Shown here: positions 17,837 through 24,239 of the stretch, piece by piece
Layout of the letters: each line of letters begins with the position of its first letter
How positions within the stretch are numbered: the stretch's first letter is position 1
NCBI GenBank assembly: GCA_963764365.1
Contig: CAVXSI010000020.1
Span: forward strand, 496,001 to 560,000
Length of the DNA stretch: 64,000 nucleotides
Origin: VRUE01 sp963764365
GTDB taxonomy: Bacteria; Actinomycetota; Thermoleophilia; Solirubrobacterales; 70-9
Direction: 5' to 3'
Made by a program: the position numbers and the translations under genes
Notes under the pieces: generated by a model
Seen by the model: only the letters and a program-made list of their open reading frames with translations
Databases searched by the model: none
Told to the model about the DNA's origin: nothing

Positions 17837-18784
17837 ATGACCGATCCATCAGGGGTCCGGGCGACCGGACCGTCCACACCATCGGCGGCCGCGCCGATCG
17901 ACGAGCTGCTGTGCCGCTTCCGGCGATACCTCGTCGTTGAGCGGGGGCTTCGAGACAAGGGGGCTCGTGACTATGCGCGAGCCGTGCGGCCGTTCCTGGA
18001 AGGTCGGCTCTCGCAGGGGGCTCTCGGCCTCGATCGACTGAGCCCCGCCGACGTCACCGCGTTCGTGGTCGCGAGCTGTCCGCGCTTGTCGCCCGGGACG
18101 GTGAAGCTGGCGATGACCGCGCTGCGCTCGCTGCTCGCCTTCCTGCATCTGGAGGGCACGATCGAGCTGCCGCTGGCGGCCACGGTGCCCTCGATCGCCT
18201 CCTGGCGCTTGGCCGGGTTGCCGAAGAGGTTGGAGCCCTCCCAGGTCCGCAGTCTCCTGGCCTTCTGCGACTTGAACACGGCGGTAGGGCGTCGCGACTT
18301 CGCGATCCTGACCATGCTCGTCCGGCTGGGCTTGCGGGCCGGCGAGATCGCCGCCCTTCGCTTCGAGGACATCGATTGGCGAGCGGGCGAGCTTGTCGTG
18401 CGCGGCAAGGGTCGCCGTGAGGAGCGACTGCCGTTGCCGGCCGATGTCGGCGAGGCCGTCACTGCCTACCTGCGAGGTGGTCGACCCGAGAACGCACGAG
18501 GCCGCAATGTCTTCGTGACCGTCCGTGCCCCGCACCGCGCGATGAGCGGCGGCGCCGTCTCGGCGGTCGTCGTGAGCGCCGCCTCCCGGTGCGGCCTCGG
18601 CCCCATCCGCGCCCACCGCCTTCGCCATACCGTCGCGAGCGAGGCGCTGCGCGGCGGCGCCTCGCTCGAGGAGGTCGGGCAGCTCCTGCGCCATCGGCGC
18701 GCGATGACGACGGCGATCTACGCCAAGGTCGATCGCGAAGCGCTGCGAAAGGTCGCCCGTCGCTGGCCGGAGACCGCTCGATGA
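17837..18784 (+). CDS. RIT element tyrosine recombinase, first gene
   Basis: 315 residues. N-terminal SAM-like DNA-binding domain (about 22-110) and C-terminal catalytic domain with the first Arg in GLRAGEIAAL, Lys in GKGRREER, HRLRH for His-xx-Arg and the Tyr in TTAIYAKV; the position usually His reads RHRRAM. The ATG at 17837 has a strong Shine-Dalgarno (AAGGAGGAGG) 6 nt upstream, unlike most leading genes here. It overlaps the second gene by 4 nt. In RIT elements all three recombinases are thought to act together; their individual roles are not settled. Confidence 0.93.
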   Translation: MTDPSGVRATGPSTPSAAAPIDELLCRFRRYLVVERGLRDKGARDYARAVRPFLEGRLSQGALGLDRLSPADVTAFVVASCPRLSPGTVKLAMTALRSLLAFLHLEGTIELPLAATVPSIASWRLAGLPKRLEPSQVRSLLAFCDLNTAVGRRDFAILTMLVRLGLRAGEIAALRFEDIDWRAGELVVRGKGRREERLPLPADVGEAVTAYLRGGRPENARGRNVFVTVRAPHRAMSGGAVSAVVVSAASRCGLGPIRAHRLRHTVASEALRGGASLEEVGQLLRHRRAMTTAIYAKVDREALRKVARRWPETAR

Positions 18785-19704
18785 GCCCGCTGCGAGTGGC
18801 GCTCGCCGATTACCTGACCGTGCGCCGCACCCTCGGCTACAAGCTGGAGCGGGCCGAGAAGCTGCTCGGCCAGTTCATCACCTACCTCGAGGAGCGCGAG
18901 GCGAAGACGATCACAGTCGAGCACGCGCTCAGCTGGGCGACACTGCCCGATGGCGGTGCGGCCTGGCACGCGCTGCGGATGTCGGTGGTGCGGAGCTTCG
19001 CCGCTCACCTGCAGACGATCGACCCCGCCTGCGAGGTGCCGCCTGCGGAGCTCCTGCCGGATCCTCCGCATAGAGCTACGCCCTTCCTCTACTCCGATGA
19101 AGAGGTCGCGGCACTGATCGAAGCCGCGAGCACGCTGCGCCACGCGCACCCGGCCGCGACCTACCAGACGCTGGTCGGGCTGCTCGCGGTCACCGGGATG
19201 CGCATCGGGGAGGCGCTCGCGCTGGACCGCGGAGACATCAACCCGAAGGAGGGCTCGATTCTCGTGCGCGAAACCAAGTTCGCCAAGTCGCGCGAGCTGC
19301 CGTTGCACATGAGCACCGTCGAAGCTGTGCTGCGCTATCTGGGCCGCGCGGACCGCCCGCGCGCGGCATTGGGCACCGATGCGGTGTTCGTTTCCGCCCG
19401 CGGCGCTCGGCTGGCCTACCGCTCGGCGAGCGGCACCTTCGCCCGGCTGGTGGACCGCGCCGGCATCGAGCCGCGCTCCGCCTCCTGCCGGCCGAGGCTG
19501 CACGACCTGCGTCACAGCTTCGCGGTGCGCACGATCCTCGACGCCTATCGCGGCGGGGGCGAACCGCAGGAGCGCCTGGCGCTGCTCTCCACCTACCTCG
19601 GGCACGCCGATCCAGCCCACACGTACTGGTACCTCTCGGCCGCACCCGAGTTGATGGGGCTGGCCGCCGGACGTCTTGAGTGCTACCTCGGTGCTCGCTC
19701 ATGA
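18781..19704 (+). CDS. RIT element tyrosine recombinase, second gene
   Basis: 307 residues, start ATG overlapping the first gene's stop (ATGA). N-terminal YLTVRRTLGYKLERAEKLL is the core-binding domain; the catalytic residues are visible in TGMRIGEAL (Arg), HDLRHSFA (His-xx-Arg), LGHADPAHT (His) and a Tyr in TYWYLSA. The TYWYL ending is characteristic of the middle-type recombinase of these trios. Ends overlapping the third gene by 4 nt, so all three are translated in a coupled fashion. Confidence 0.92.
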   Translation: MSPLRVALADYLTVRRTLGYKLERAEKLLGQFITYLEEREAKTITVEHALSWATLPDGGAAWHALRMSVVRSFAAHLQTIDPACEVPPAELLPDPPHRATPFLYSDEEVAALIEAASTLRHAHPAATYQTLVGLLAVTGMRIGEALALDRGDINPKEGSILVRETKFAKSRELPLHMSTVEAVLRYLGRADRPRAALGTDAVFVSARGARLAYRSASGTFARLVDRAGIEPRSASCRPRLHDLRHSFAVRTILDAYRGGGEPQERLALLSTYLGHADPAHTYWYLSAAPELMGLAAGRLECYLGARS

Positions 19705-20690
19705 GCGCCCTTGCACCGACGCTTCAGCTGTTCTTCACCGAGCGGCTGGTGCGCCAGCGTCAGGCAAGTCCACATACCCTCGCCGCCTACCGCGACACAA
19801 TGCGATTGCTGCTGGGCTTCGCGGCACGGCAGCTCGGCAAGCAACCCTCCGAACTGGAGATCGACGACCTCGACGCCACGCTGATTGGCGCCTTCCTCGA
19901 TCACCTCGAGCGCGATCGGGGCAATGGGGTTCGGACCCGCAACTCCCGCCTGGCGGCAATCCGCTCCCTGTTTCGCTACGCGGCGCTGCGCCACCCCGAG
20001 CACGCAGCCGTGATCGAGCGGGTGCTGGCTATCCCGTCGAAGCGATTCCAGCGGAACCTGGTCACGTTCCTTGCCGAGGAGGAGGTCGAGGCGCTCCTCG
20101 CCGCTCCAGACTGCTCGACTTGGACGGGCCGGCGAGACCGCGCAATGCTGATGCTCGCCGCCCAGACAGGGCTGCGAGCCTCGGAGCTGACGGGCCTGCG
20201 TTGCGGTGACGTGCACCTCGGCACCGGCGCGCACGTCAGCTGTCTGGGGAAGGGGCGCAAGCAGCGGATCACGCCGCTCACCGCGGCGACGGTGGCCGTC
20301 CTCCGGGTCTGGCTCGCCGAGCGAGGCGATCAGCCGGAGGCGCCGCTGTTCCCGACCCGCTCCGGCCGCTCGCTCAGCCGCGACGGCCTCGAGCGCCGAC
20401 TTGCCAAGCATGCAGAGAACGCTGGTCGGAGCCGCCCTTCCTTGCGGGGGAAGCGGGTGACGCCCCACGTACTGCGGCACACCGCGGCGATGCGATTGCT
20501 GCGGGCCGGCGTCGACACCTCGGTCATCGCGCTCTGGCTCGGACACGAGCAGGTCGAGACCACGCAAGTCTACCTGCACGCCGATCTCTCGATCAAGGAA
20601 CGAGCGCTGGAGAGAACTACGCCGCCGGAGGCAAAGCCCGGTCGCTACCGGCCGCCGGACACGGTGCTCGCCTTCCTCGAGGCGCTGTGA
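19701..20690 (+). CDS. RIT element tyrosine recombinase, third gene
   Basis: 329 residues, start ATG in an ATGA overlap. Core-binding domain at about 5-110 (RQRQASPHTLAAYRDTM), catalytic domain with Arg in TGLRASELTGL, Lys in GKGRKQR, HVLRHTAAM, LGHEQVETT and the Tyr in VYLHAD: a complete RKHRHY set. The gene ends exactly at the inner TTATGCCGACC repeat (20691-20701), placing the right-end recognition sites directly after the stop codon. Confidence 0.93.
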   Translation: MSALAPTLQLFFTERLVRQRQASPHTLAAYRDTMRLLLGFAARQLGKQPSELEIDDLDATLIGAFLDHLERDRGNGVRTRNSRLAAIRSLFRYAALRHPEHAAVIERVLAIPSKRFQRNLVTFLAEEEVEALLAAPDCSTWTGRRDRAMLMLAAQTGLRASELTGLRCGDVHLGTGAHVSCLGKGRKQRITPLTAATVAVLRVWLAERGDQPEAPLFPTRSGRSLSRDGLERRLAKHAENAGRSRPSLRGKRVTPHVLRHTAAMRLLRAGVDTSVIALWLGHEQVETTQVYLHADLSIKERALERTTPPEAKPGRYRPPDTVLAFLEAL

Positions 20691-20744
20691 TTATGCCGAC
20701 CCCGTCGGGGCGATCACCACCTGCGGAGCGGCTTTCCAGCCTCT

Positions 20745-20777
20745 GGTCGGCATAACGCAAAGGTCGGCATAGCACGC
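20745..20777. repeat. Right terminal inverted repeat of RIT element
   Basis: Exact reverse complement of 17688-17720, with two inverted TATGCCGACC cores. A third copy lies inward at 20692-20701, mirroring the left end. Confidence 0.9.
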
Positions 20778-20778
20778 G

Positions 20779-20798
20779 TTATGCGGATATCCGCATAA
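20779..20798. repeat. 20-bp perfect palindrome at RIT right junction
   Basis: A perfect palindrome centred on GGATATCC lies between the right terminal repeat and the HEPN coding sequence and has no counterpart at the left end. Confidence 0.85.
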
Positions 20799-20936
20799 GG
20801 CGTGAAAGCCGAGGACGGTGTCTGCAATTTCGGTGTTGGTCGCGAACTCTCGCAGGGCGACAGCATCCTCCGTGGCCTTGCGGGCCATGAGCGCCGCGAG
20901 CTCGTCCGGCTCAAGCTCCTGTGAGGACCCGGCCAT
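20799..20936 (-). pseudogene. HEPN-domain toxin gene, N-terminal part
   Basis: Starts at ATG 20936 and encodes MAGSSQELEPDELAALMARK through to DTVLGFHA, where the RIT element interrupts it; the frame then runs into element sequence. It overlaps the upstream MNT gene by 26 nt, the normal layout of MNT-HEPN pairs. The missing second half is at 17408-17692. A short fusion could be made, but the HEPN fold would be incomplete, so the toxin is presumably inactive. Confidence 0.85.
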
Positions 20937-21225
20937 CTCTGAGCGCTTCGTGCATTAGCGTGCCCTGGACAGGGCCCCATCGCTGAGCGTGCTCGTCGCT
21001 GACCACGACCAGGTCGATCGGAACTCCCATTGCCCCGAGAGCTTCCCGGAGTCGCACGAACTCGTCTGCACGGCTGTTGAGTTCTGGCTCCACCACGAGA
21101 AGGTCGAGATCCGAGCCCGGCCGGGCATTGCCGCGAGCATGGGAGCCAAACAGGATGACTTTAGCTTCGGGGGCGGCCTCTGCAAGGCGTCGGCCCGCCT
21201 CGGCTATCAAGTGCTCGCTGGTCAT
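20911..21225 (-). CDS. MNT-type nucleotidyltransferase antitoxin
   Basis: 104 residues. A minimal nucleotidyltransferase with GSHARGNARPGSDLDLLVVE, carrying the GSxxRG and DxD metal-binding motif. MNT proteins of this kind inactivate their HEPN partner by AMPylation. The ATG at 21225 is chosen because TACCTT lies 6 nt upstream on the minus strand; an ATG at 21243 would include that box in the coding region. Antitoxin intact while the toxin is interrupted, so it may now be a relic or may act on another HEPN protein. Confidence 0.9.
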   Translation of the reverse strand: MTSEHLIAEAGRRLAEAAPEAKVILFGSHARGNARPGSDLDLLVVEPELNSRADEFVRLREALGAMGVPIDLVVVSDEHAQRWGPVQGTLMHEALRDGRVLTGA

Positions 21226-21231
21226 TGCGTC

Positions 21232-21237
21232 AAGGTA
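21232..21237 (-). promoter_or_regulatory. -10 box TACCTT for MNT-HEPN operon
   Basis: Minus-strand TACCTT 6 nt before ATG 21225. Confidence 0.5.
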
Positions 21238-21297
21238 GCTCATGGCCGTGACGGCTCGACCCCGCCGGTAGCGCTGACCGCGAAAGTCCGCACTGAA

Positions 21298-21328
21298 ACT
21301 TGGTCCCGAAATTGGTCCCGAACTCCCC
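21298..21328. repeat. Short copy of module flank start
   Basis: ACTTGGTCCCGAAATTGGTC matches the beginning of the flanks at 17252, 22681 and 24165; similarity then stops. The interval 21226-21388 holds no gene otherwise. Confidence 0.7.
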
Positions 21329-21375
21329 CGCATGCGCTCCAGCCCGTGCTCTTCGGTCAAGACCGCGCGCGGCAC

Positions 21376-21381
21376 TACACT
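21376..21381 (+). promoter_or_regulatory. -10 box TACACT for HicB-like gene
   Basis: TACACT lies 7 nt before GTG 21389. Confidence 0.5.
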
Positions 21382-21388
21382 CGGCGCT

Positions 21389-21554
21389 GTGGGAGATCCC
21401 CTGCACCTCACGATCCTCTACAAAGAGGGAGACGACAGCTGGATTGTCTCCTCGCTCCCCGTCGACCCCGGCGTGCTCAGCCAGGGCCGCACCGAGAAGA
21501 AGGGCCCGTGAGAAGGCGTTGGACGCCCTCGTAGGGATGCTGGAGGCATCATGA
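21389..21554 (+). pseudogene. HicB-like antitoxin gene with frameshift
   Basis: From GTG 21389 the frame reads GDPLHLTILYKEGDDSWIVS then PVDPGVLSQGRT, a HicB-type partial RNase H fold, and stops early at 21509-21511. The family's C-terminal helix (REKALDALVGMLEAS) continues in the next frame to 21554, so one base has been lost or gained near 21495-21505. No HicA toxin gene is adjacent. The second-frame stop overlaps the next gene's ATG. Confidence 0.7.
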
Positions 21555-21916
21555 ACCGGTGGAAGCGGGTCCCTCGGTGGAGCACGATCTTTGCCGTCCT
21601 GGCGGTGCTGGTAGATGCCATCGCAGGGTGCGGGGCCGATGAATCGTCAACTACGGCGACGGAGGCGAAGAAGAAGGAGGACTCAGCGAAGAAGGCCGGC
21701 GCCGAATCGACCCCGGAAAAGGTGGCGCGTTCATACGCCCGAGAAGTCTCGGGCGGCAAGTGGGAGTATGGCGGTCTCAGTTCTGCCGCCTACGGCGGTT
21801 GCCTTGAAGCTCTCCTCGGGGAACACGTCGGCACCCCCGGCGTCAGCTACAAGGACGAATTCCCCGAGCCGGAACTGCAAGCCATCTACGAGAAGGCATT
21901 GCGGGACTGCTCGTGA
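21551..21916 (+). CDS. Small lipoprotein, unknown function
   Basis: 121 residues. Basic N-terminus (MNRWKRVPRW), hydrophobic stretch and lipobox AIAGC with Cys27, followed by a Ser/Thr/Lys/Glu-rich linker (TEAKKKEDSAKKAG) and a small folded domain with two cysteines (GGCLEALL and the final RDCS) that could form a disulphide. Start ATG overlaps the end of the HicB-like frame. Not recognised beyond being an exported lipoprotein. Confidence 0.7.
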   Translation: MNRWKRVPRWSTIFAVLAVLVDAIAGCGADESSTTATEAKKKEDSAKKAGAESTPEKVARSYAREVSGGKWEYGGLSSAAYGGCLEALLGEHVGTPGVSYKDEFPEPELQAIYEKALRDCS

Positions 21917-21957
21917 GGGGTGCCAAGTTCTGCCGAGGGCTTTGAGAGCCTCTGTCT

Positions 21958-22275
21958 GTGACCCCGACCGACCGAGAGATCTTCATTGATGTGGAGCCGG
22001 ATATCCGTATCCGGTATCGCCGCAGCGAGCCTCCGCCGCCGGTCTCCTATGCGATCACGCTGGAGAGCCTTGAGGACGGGGAATGGACGACGGTGCGTCT
22101 CTGGGACAACGCCGATGCGGTCGATGAGCACCACGAGCACGAATACACGCGGGCCAGCGGGAAGCAGGCACCGGCCGTTCTCGACTTCGGCTCTCCAAAT
22201 GAGGCAATGGCGACGGCGATCAAAAGAGCGAAGGCGGACGCTCCGGGGGTCGTGAGACAATGGCGGGAGTCATGA
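21958..22275 (+). CDS. Small unknown protein (DUF7718-like), first of a pair
   Basis: 105 residues from GTG 21958. The pattern IRIRYRRSEPPPPVSYAITL then LEDGEWTTVRLWDN and a C-terminal helix AMATAIKRAKADA recalls small DUF7718-type proteins seen beside toxin-antitoxin genes; this is recall only. It overlaps the next gene by 4 nt (ATGA), so the two form a translationally coupled pair, a layout typical of toxin-antitoxin modules. Confidence 0.65.
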   Translation: MTPTDREIFIDVEPDIRIRYRRSEPPPPVSYAITLESLEDGEWTTVRLWDNADAVDEHHEHEYTRASGKQAPAVLDFGSPNEAMATAIKRAKADAPGVVRQWRES

Positions 22276-22625
22276 GCCAGGACGCCAACATCGATCCCGC
22301 GACCGAGAGGGTTCTCGCCAGCATTGAGAACGAAGAGTTGGCTGCCCGCTATCCGAACCGGGCGCACTTCATCTCGGCCGACAATCCTCATCAGGGGGAG
22401 ATGGCGACGCGTGCGCTGTTCGACGGCGATCCCGTCGTGATTGTCTACCCCGACGGGCATGAGTTGCTGGTCCAACCTGAGGAAGCACACGGCTTCGCGC
22501 GCTGGTCTCGGGTCGCGGCGGCGCTTCTGCTTCGCTTCCGTCGCCTCGATCGGGGCACCGTGCAGCTGCCCCCTCGTGCCCACATAGAGGCTCGCGATTC
22601 GGGTGGCCACCCGATCGCTGCGTAG
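22272..22625 (+). CDS. Unknown protein, paralogue of the gene at 22849-23199
   Basis: 117 residues from the ATG at 22272 (ATGA overlap; an ATG at 22260 would add four residues). Central motif FISADNPHQGEMATRALFDG then VVIVYPDGHELLVQPEE. The gene at 22849-23199 in module 3 has FIAADQEGFDSIL then LAIIYPDGREIVAAPR in the same order, so the two are distant relatives. No known family recognised. Confidence 0.65.
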   Translation: MSQDANIDPATERVLASIENEELAARYPNRAHFISADNPHQGEMATRALFDGDPVVIVYPDGHELLVQPEEAHGFARWSRVAAALLLRFRRLDRGTVQLPPRAHIEARDSGGHPIAA

Positions 22626-22681
22626 TCTAGGCCGGCGAGGAGAACGTTTCCTCTCGTGGGCACCCACATGGCGGCAAAAAC

Positions 22682-22828
22682 GTGGTCCCGAAATTGGTTC
22701 CCGACTCCACCGAACTCAGCCGAAGCCCTTGGAGATGATTCGCTCTACGGGGCCAGATTCGGATCTATAGACGGGTTCCGGCGCGACTCATAATCCGTCG
22801 GTCGAAGGTTCGAGTCCTTCCCGCCCCA
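22682..22828. repeat. Module boundary repeat B: 103-bp flank plus tRNA 3' half
   Basis: 22682-22784 matches 17254-17356 at about 90 of 103 positions by hand count. 22785-22828 repeats the tRNA 3' 44 nt with four differences, again arranged as a paired T-stem change (GAAGG/CCTTC). 22626-22681 has no gene. Confidence 0.85.
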
Positions 22829-22848
22829 TCAAGTGGACAGAGGTGCGC

Positions 22849-23199
22849 TCAGGTAGTAGCGGGCGCTTGGCCACGCCGGATTTCGACCTGATAGTCGGCG
22901 GGCAGCGGGATGGAAGGAGCGCCGTGCTTGGGCTCGCGGTGACGGGTCAGAAGATGCTCGAAGAAGGCCAGCGCGCCACCGCGCGGCGCGGCGACGATCT
23001 CGCGGCCATCGGGGTAGATGATTGCCAGTGGCCGGTGGTCTCCTACGGCTTCGGCCAGGATAGAGTCGAAGCCCTCTTGGTCTGCGGCGATGAAGGTGGT
23101 TCCCTCGGGATAGCGGTCAGGATCGGCCACAGCTTCGATCAGCCGCTCGTTTGCGATTTCTCCGGCCCGGGTGAATTTGCTGCGCTCCAGTTCTTCCAT
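22849..23199 (-). CDS. Unknown protein, last gene of DUF4160/DUF2442 operon
   Basis: 116 residues from ATG 23199. Central motif FIAADQEGFDSILAEAVGD then LAIIYPDGREIVAAPRG, shared in arrangement with the module 2 protein at 22272-22625. It follows the second DUF2442 gene by 55 nt on the same strand. No catalytic motif is evident. Its end lies 20 nt inside the module boundary. Confidence 0.65.
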   Translation of the reverse strand: MEELERSKFTRAGEIANERLIEAVADPDRYPEGTTFIAADQEGFDSILAEAVGDHRPLAIIYPDGREIVAAPRGGALAFFEHLLTRHREPKHGAPSIPLPADYQVEIRRGQAPATT

Positions 23200-23254
23200 G
23201 AGTCTGCGATTGCTTCTCGATTGTCGATCGGATGGCAGCTGATCGCCCGCAGGG

Positions 23255-23536
23255 CTATGGGGCTGCATTGGCGTGGCGCTGGGCGTGCGCGTAGAGCGTC
23301 TCGGGTGCGATGTCAGCCTCGTTGGGCCAGGTGATCGTGCCGGCTTCCGGATCGGCCTTGAGTTGGCGGAAATATTCCGCATCGCGCAGCGGCTCGAAGA
23401 CGCCGCCGCAGTCGAGCAGGTAGGAGAGGTCGATGTCGGCGCTCGTCGAGTCCTCGAAGCGGACGTGAACTCCGTAGCCGTCCGTGGGCGTTACCTCGAT
23501 CAGCATGGGCGTGCTTCTCATGGCAGCGCAAATCAC
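23255..23536 (-). CDS. DUF2442 family protein
   Basis: 93 residues from GTG 23536, whose GTGA overlaps the preceding stop; ATG codons at 23521 and 23506 are alternatives, and the family usually begins near the latter. Typical DUF2442 pattern: GYGVHVRFEDSTSADIDLSYLL, FEPLRDAEYFRQLKADPEAG and TITWPNEADIAPETLY. DUF2442 proteins commonly sit next to DUF4160 in probable toxin-antitoxin pairs. Second DUF2442 copy in the operon. Confidence 0.85.
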   Translation of the reverse strand: MICAAMRSTPMLIEVTPTDGYGVHVRFEDSTSADIDLSYLLDCGGVFEPLRDAEYFRQLKADPEAGTITWPNEADIAPETLYAHAQRHANAAP

Positions 23537-23841
23537 CCCGTTGCGTGTGCGGGCTCCCGAATCGTCCGACGGTCAACGTGTACTCCGGATGCCGGCTCGA
23601 AATGGCCGTAGAGCACCTCTGGGTCAAGGTCGACTTCCCCTGGCCACTCGATGGTGCGAGTCTCGGGATTGACATGAACCTGATCGAACACCTCTCGGCG
23701 TTTGCGGATCGAGGCAAAGGCGCTTCCCTTCGCGATCAACTCGCTGAGGTCGATCTCCTTGATCGCACCGTCCGAAAAGGTTGCCCGAATCCACAGCCCG
23801 TCAAGAGGCACGACATCGGTGATGCTGATGATCTCGCTCAT
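23533..23841 (-). CDS. DUF2442 family protein
   Basis: 102 residues. LWIRATFSDGAIKEIDLSEL, a short helical middle (FASIRKRREVFDQV) and TIEWPGEVDLDPEVLYGHF match the DUF2442 fold. ATG start in an ATGA overlap with the DUF4160 stop. It may bind the adjacent DUF4160 protein; the C-terminal ~25 residues (VHVDRRTIREPAHATG) extend past the usual family end. Confidence 0.85.
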   Translation of the reverse strand: MSEIISITDVVPLDGLWIRATFSDGAIKEIDLSELIAKGSAFASIRKRREVFDQVHVNPETRTIEWPGEVDLDPEVLYGHFEPASGVHVDRRTIREPAHATG

Positions 23842-24098
23842 TGCAGTGGCTCGATTGGCTCGGGCTTGTCGTTGTTAACGGCTCGCTGCCAATTGGCTTC
23901 GAGCTCGTCCCGGTGCTGATCGACCCATTCTCGCACGAGTCGGAGCGCTCGGCCGGAAAGAGATCCTCCGAGCACGGCCCCGGTCGCTATCTCGATCTTG
24001 GCCGATTCTCCACTGTAGCGAGCGTGGAAATGCGGCGGCGGATGGTCGCCGAAGTACATCTCGATCACGATGCCGAAGAAACTGCTGACCCGAGGCAC
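23838..24098 (-). CDS. DUF4160 family protein
   Basis: 86 residues from GTG 24098. The family signature is clear: MYFGDHPPPHFHARYSGE, then IEIATGAVLGG and a C-terminal helix LVREWVDQHRDELEANW. DUF4160 is usually the first gene of a two-gene pair with DUF2442 and is a candidate toxin. An AGGAG sequence abuts the GTG, too close for normal initiation, so the exact start is a little uncertain. Confidence 0.87.
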   Translation of the reverse strand: MPRVSSFFGIVIEMYFGDHPPPHFHARYSGESAKIEIATGAVLGGSLSGRALRLVREWVDQHRDELEANWQRAVNNDKPEPIEPLQ

Positions 24099-24165
24099 CT
24101 CCTAAGTTTCGCAGGGGAGTAAGACGGAACGGGCAGACAACTCGATCCGCTTGCAACGGCCAGGG

Positions 24166-24239
24166 CTTGGTCCCGAAATTGGTCCCCGACTCCACCGAAC
24201 TCAGCCGAACTCCTCGGACGCGATGCGTTCTGTCAGGCC
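24166..24239. repeat. Module boundary repeat C: partial flank, no tRNA part
   Basis: Matches 17253-17326 at about 70 of 74 positions and then breaks off at GGCC. The sequence beyond is coding sequence of a truncated nucleotidyltransferase on the minus strand, and the repeat supplies that frame's stop codon. Confidence 0.8.

Larger units (their letters stand above)
17693..20804 (+). mobile_element. Recombinase-in-trio (RIT-type) element inserted in the HEPN gene
   Basis: About 3.1 kb with three overlapping tyrosine-recombinase genes, the hallmark of RIT elements. Ends carry a 33-bp perfect inverted repeat (17688-17720 and 20745-20777). Beyond the right repeat is a perfect 20-bp palindrome (20779-20798). 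The HEPN sequence GGCGTG occurs at both junctions (17687-17692 and 20799-20804), consistent with a 6-bp target duplication or crossover site. Removing the element restores the HEPN frame. Confidence 0.88.
17401..22828. mobile_element. Module 2 of tRNA-anchored array (toxin-antitoxin, with nested RIT element)
   Basis: Delimited by tRNA 3'-half copies at 17357-17400 and 22785-22828. It contains an MNT-HEPN pair (HEPN interrupted by a recombinase-trio element), a frameshifted HicB-like gene, a lipoprotein and two small unknown genes. A short extra copy of the flank start at 21298-21328 suggests the module is itself composite. Confidence 0.7.
22829..24239. mobile_element. Module 3 of tRNA-anchored array (DUF4160/DUF2442)
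   Basis: Runs from the second tRNA 3'-half copy to a partial flank copy (24166-24239) that lacks a tRNA part. Contains a four-gene minus-strand operon. The distal end appears lost, with the flank fused directly into a resident nucleotidyltransferase gene. Confidence 0.6.

Noticed and set aside
12911..24239. CRISPR array or integron attC array in the accessory region
   Set aside because: The repeats are few, 147 bp long, kilobases apart and tRNA-derived; they are neither CRISPR-sized nor attC-like, and no cas or intI gene is present.
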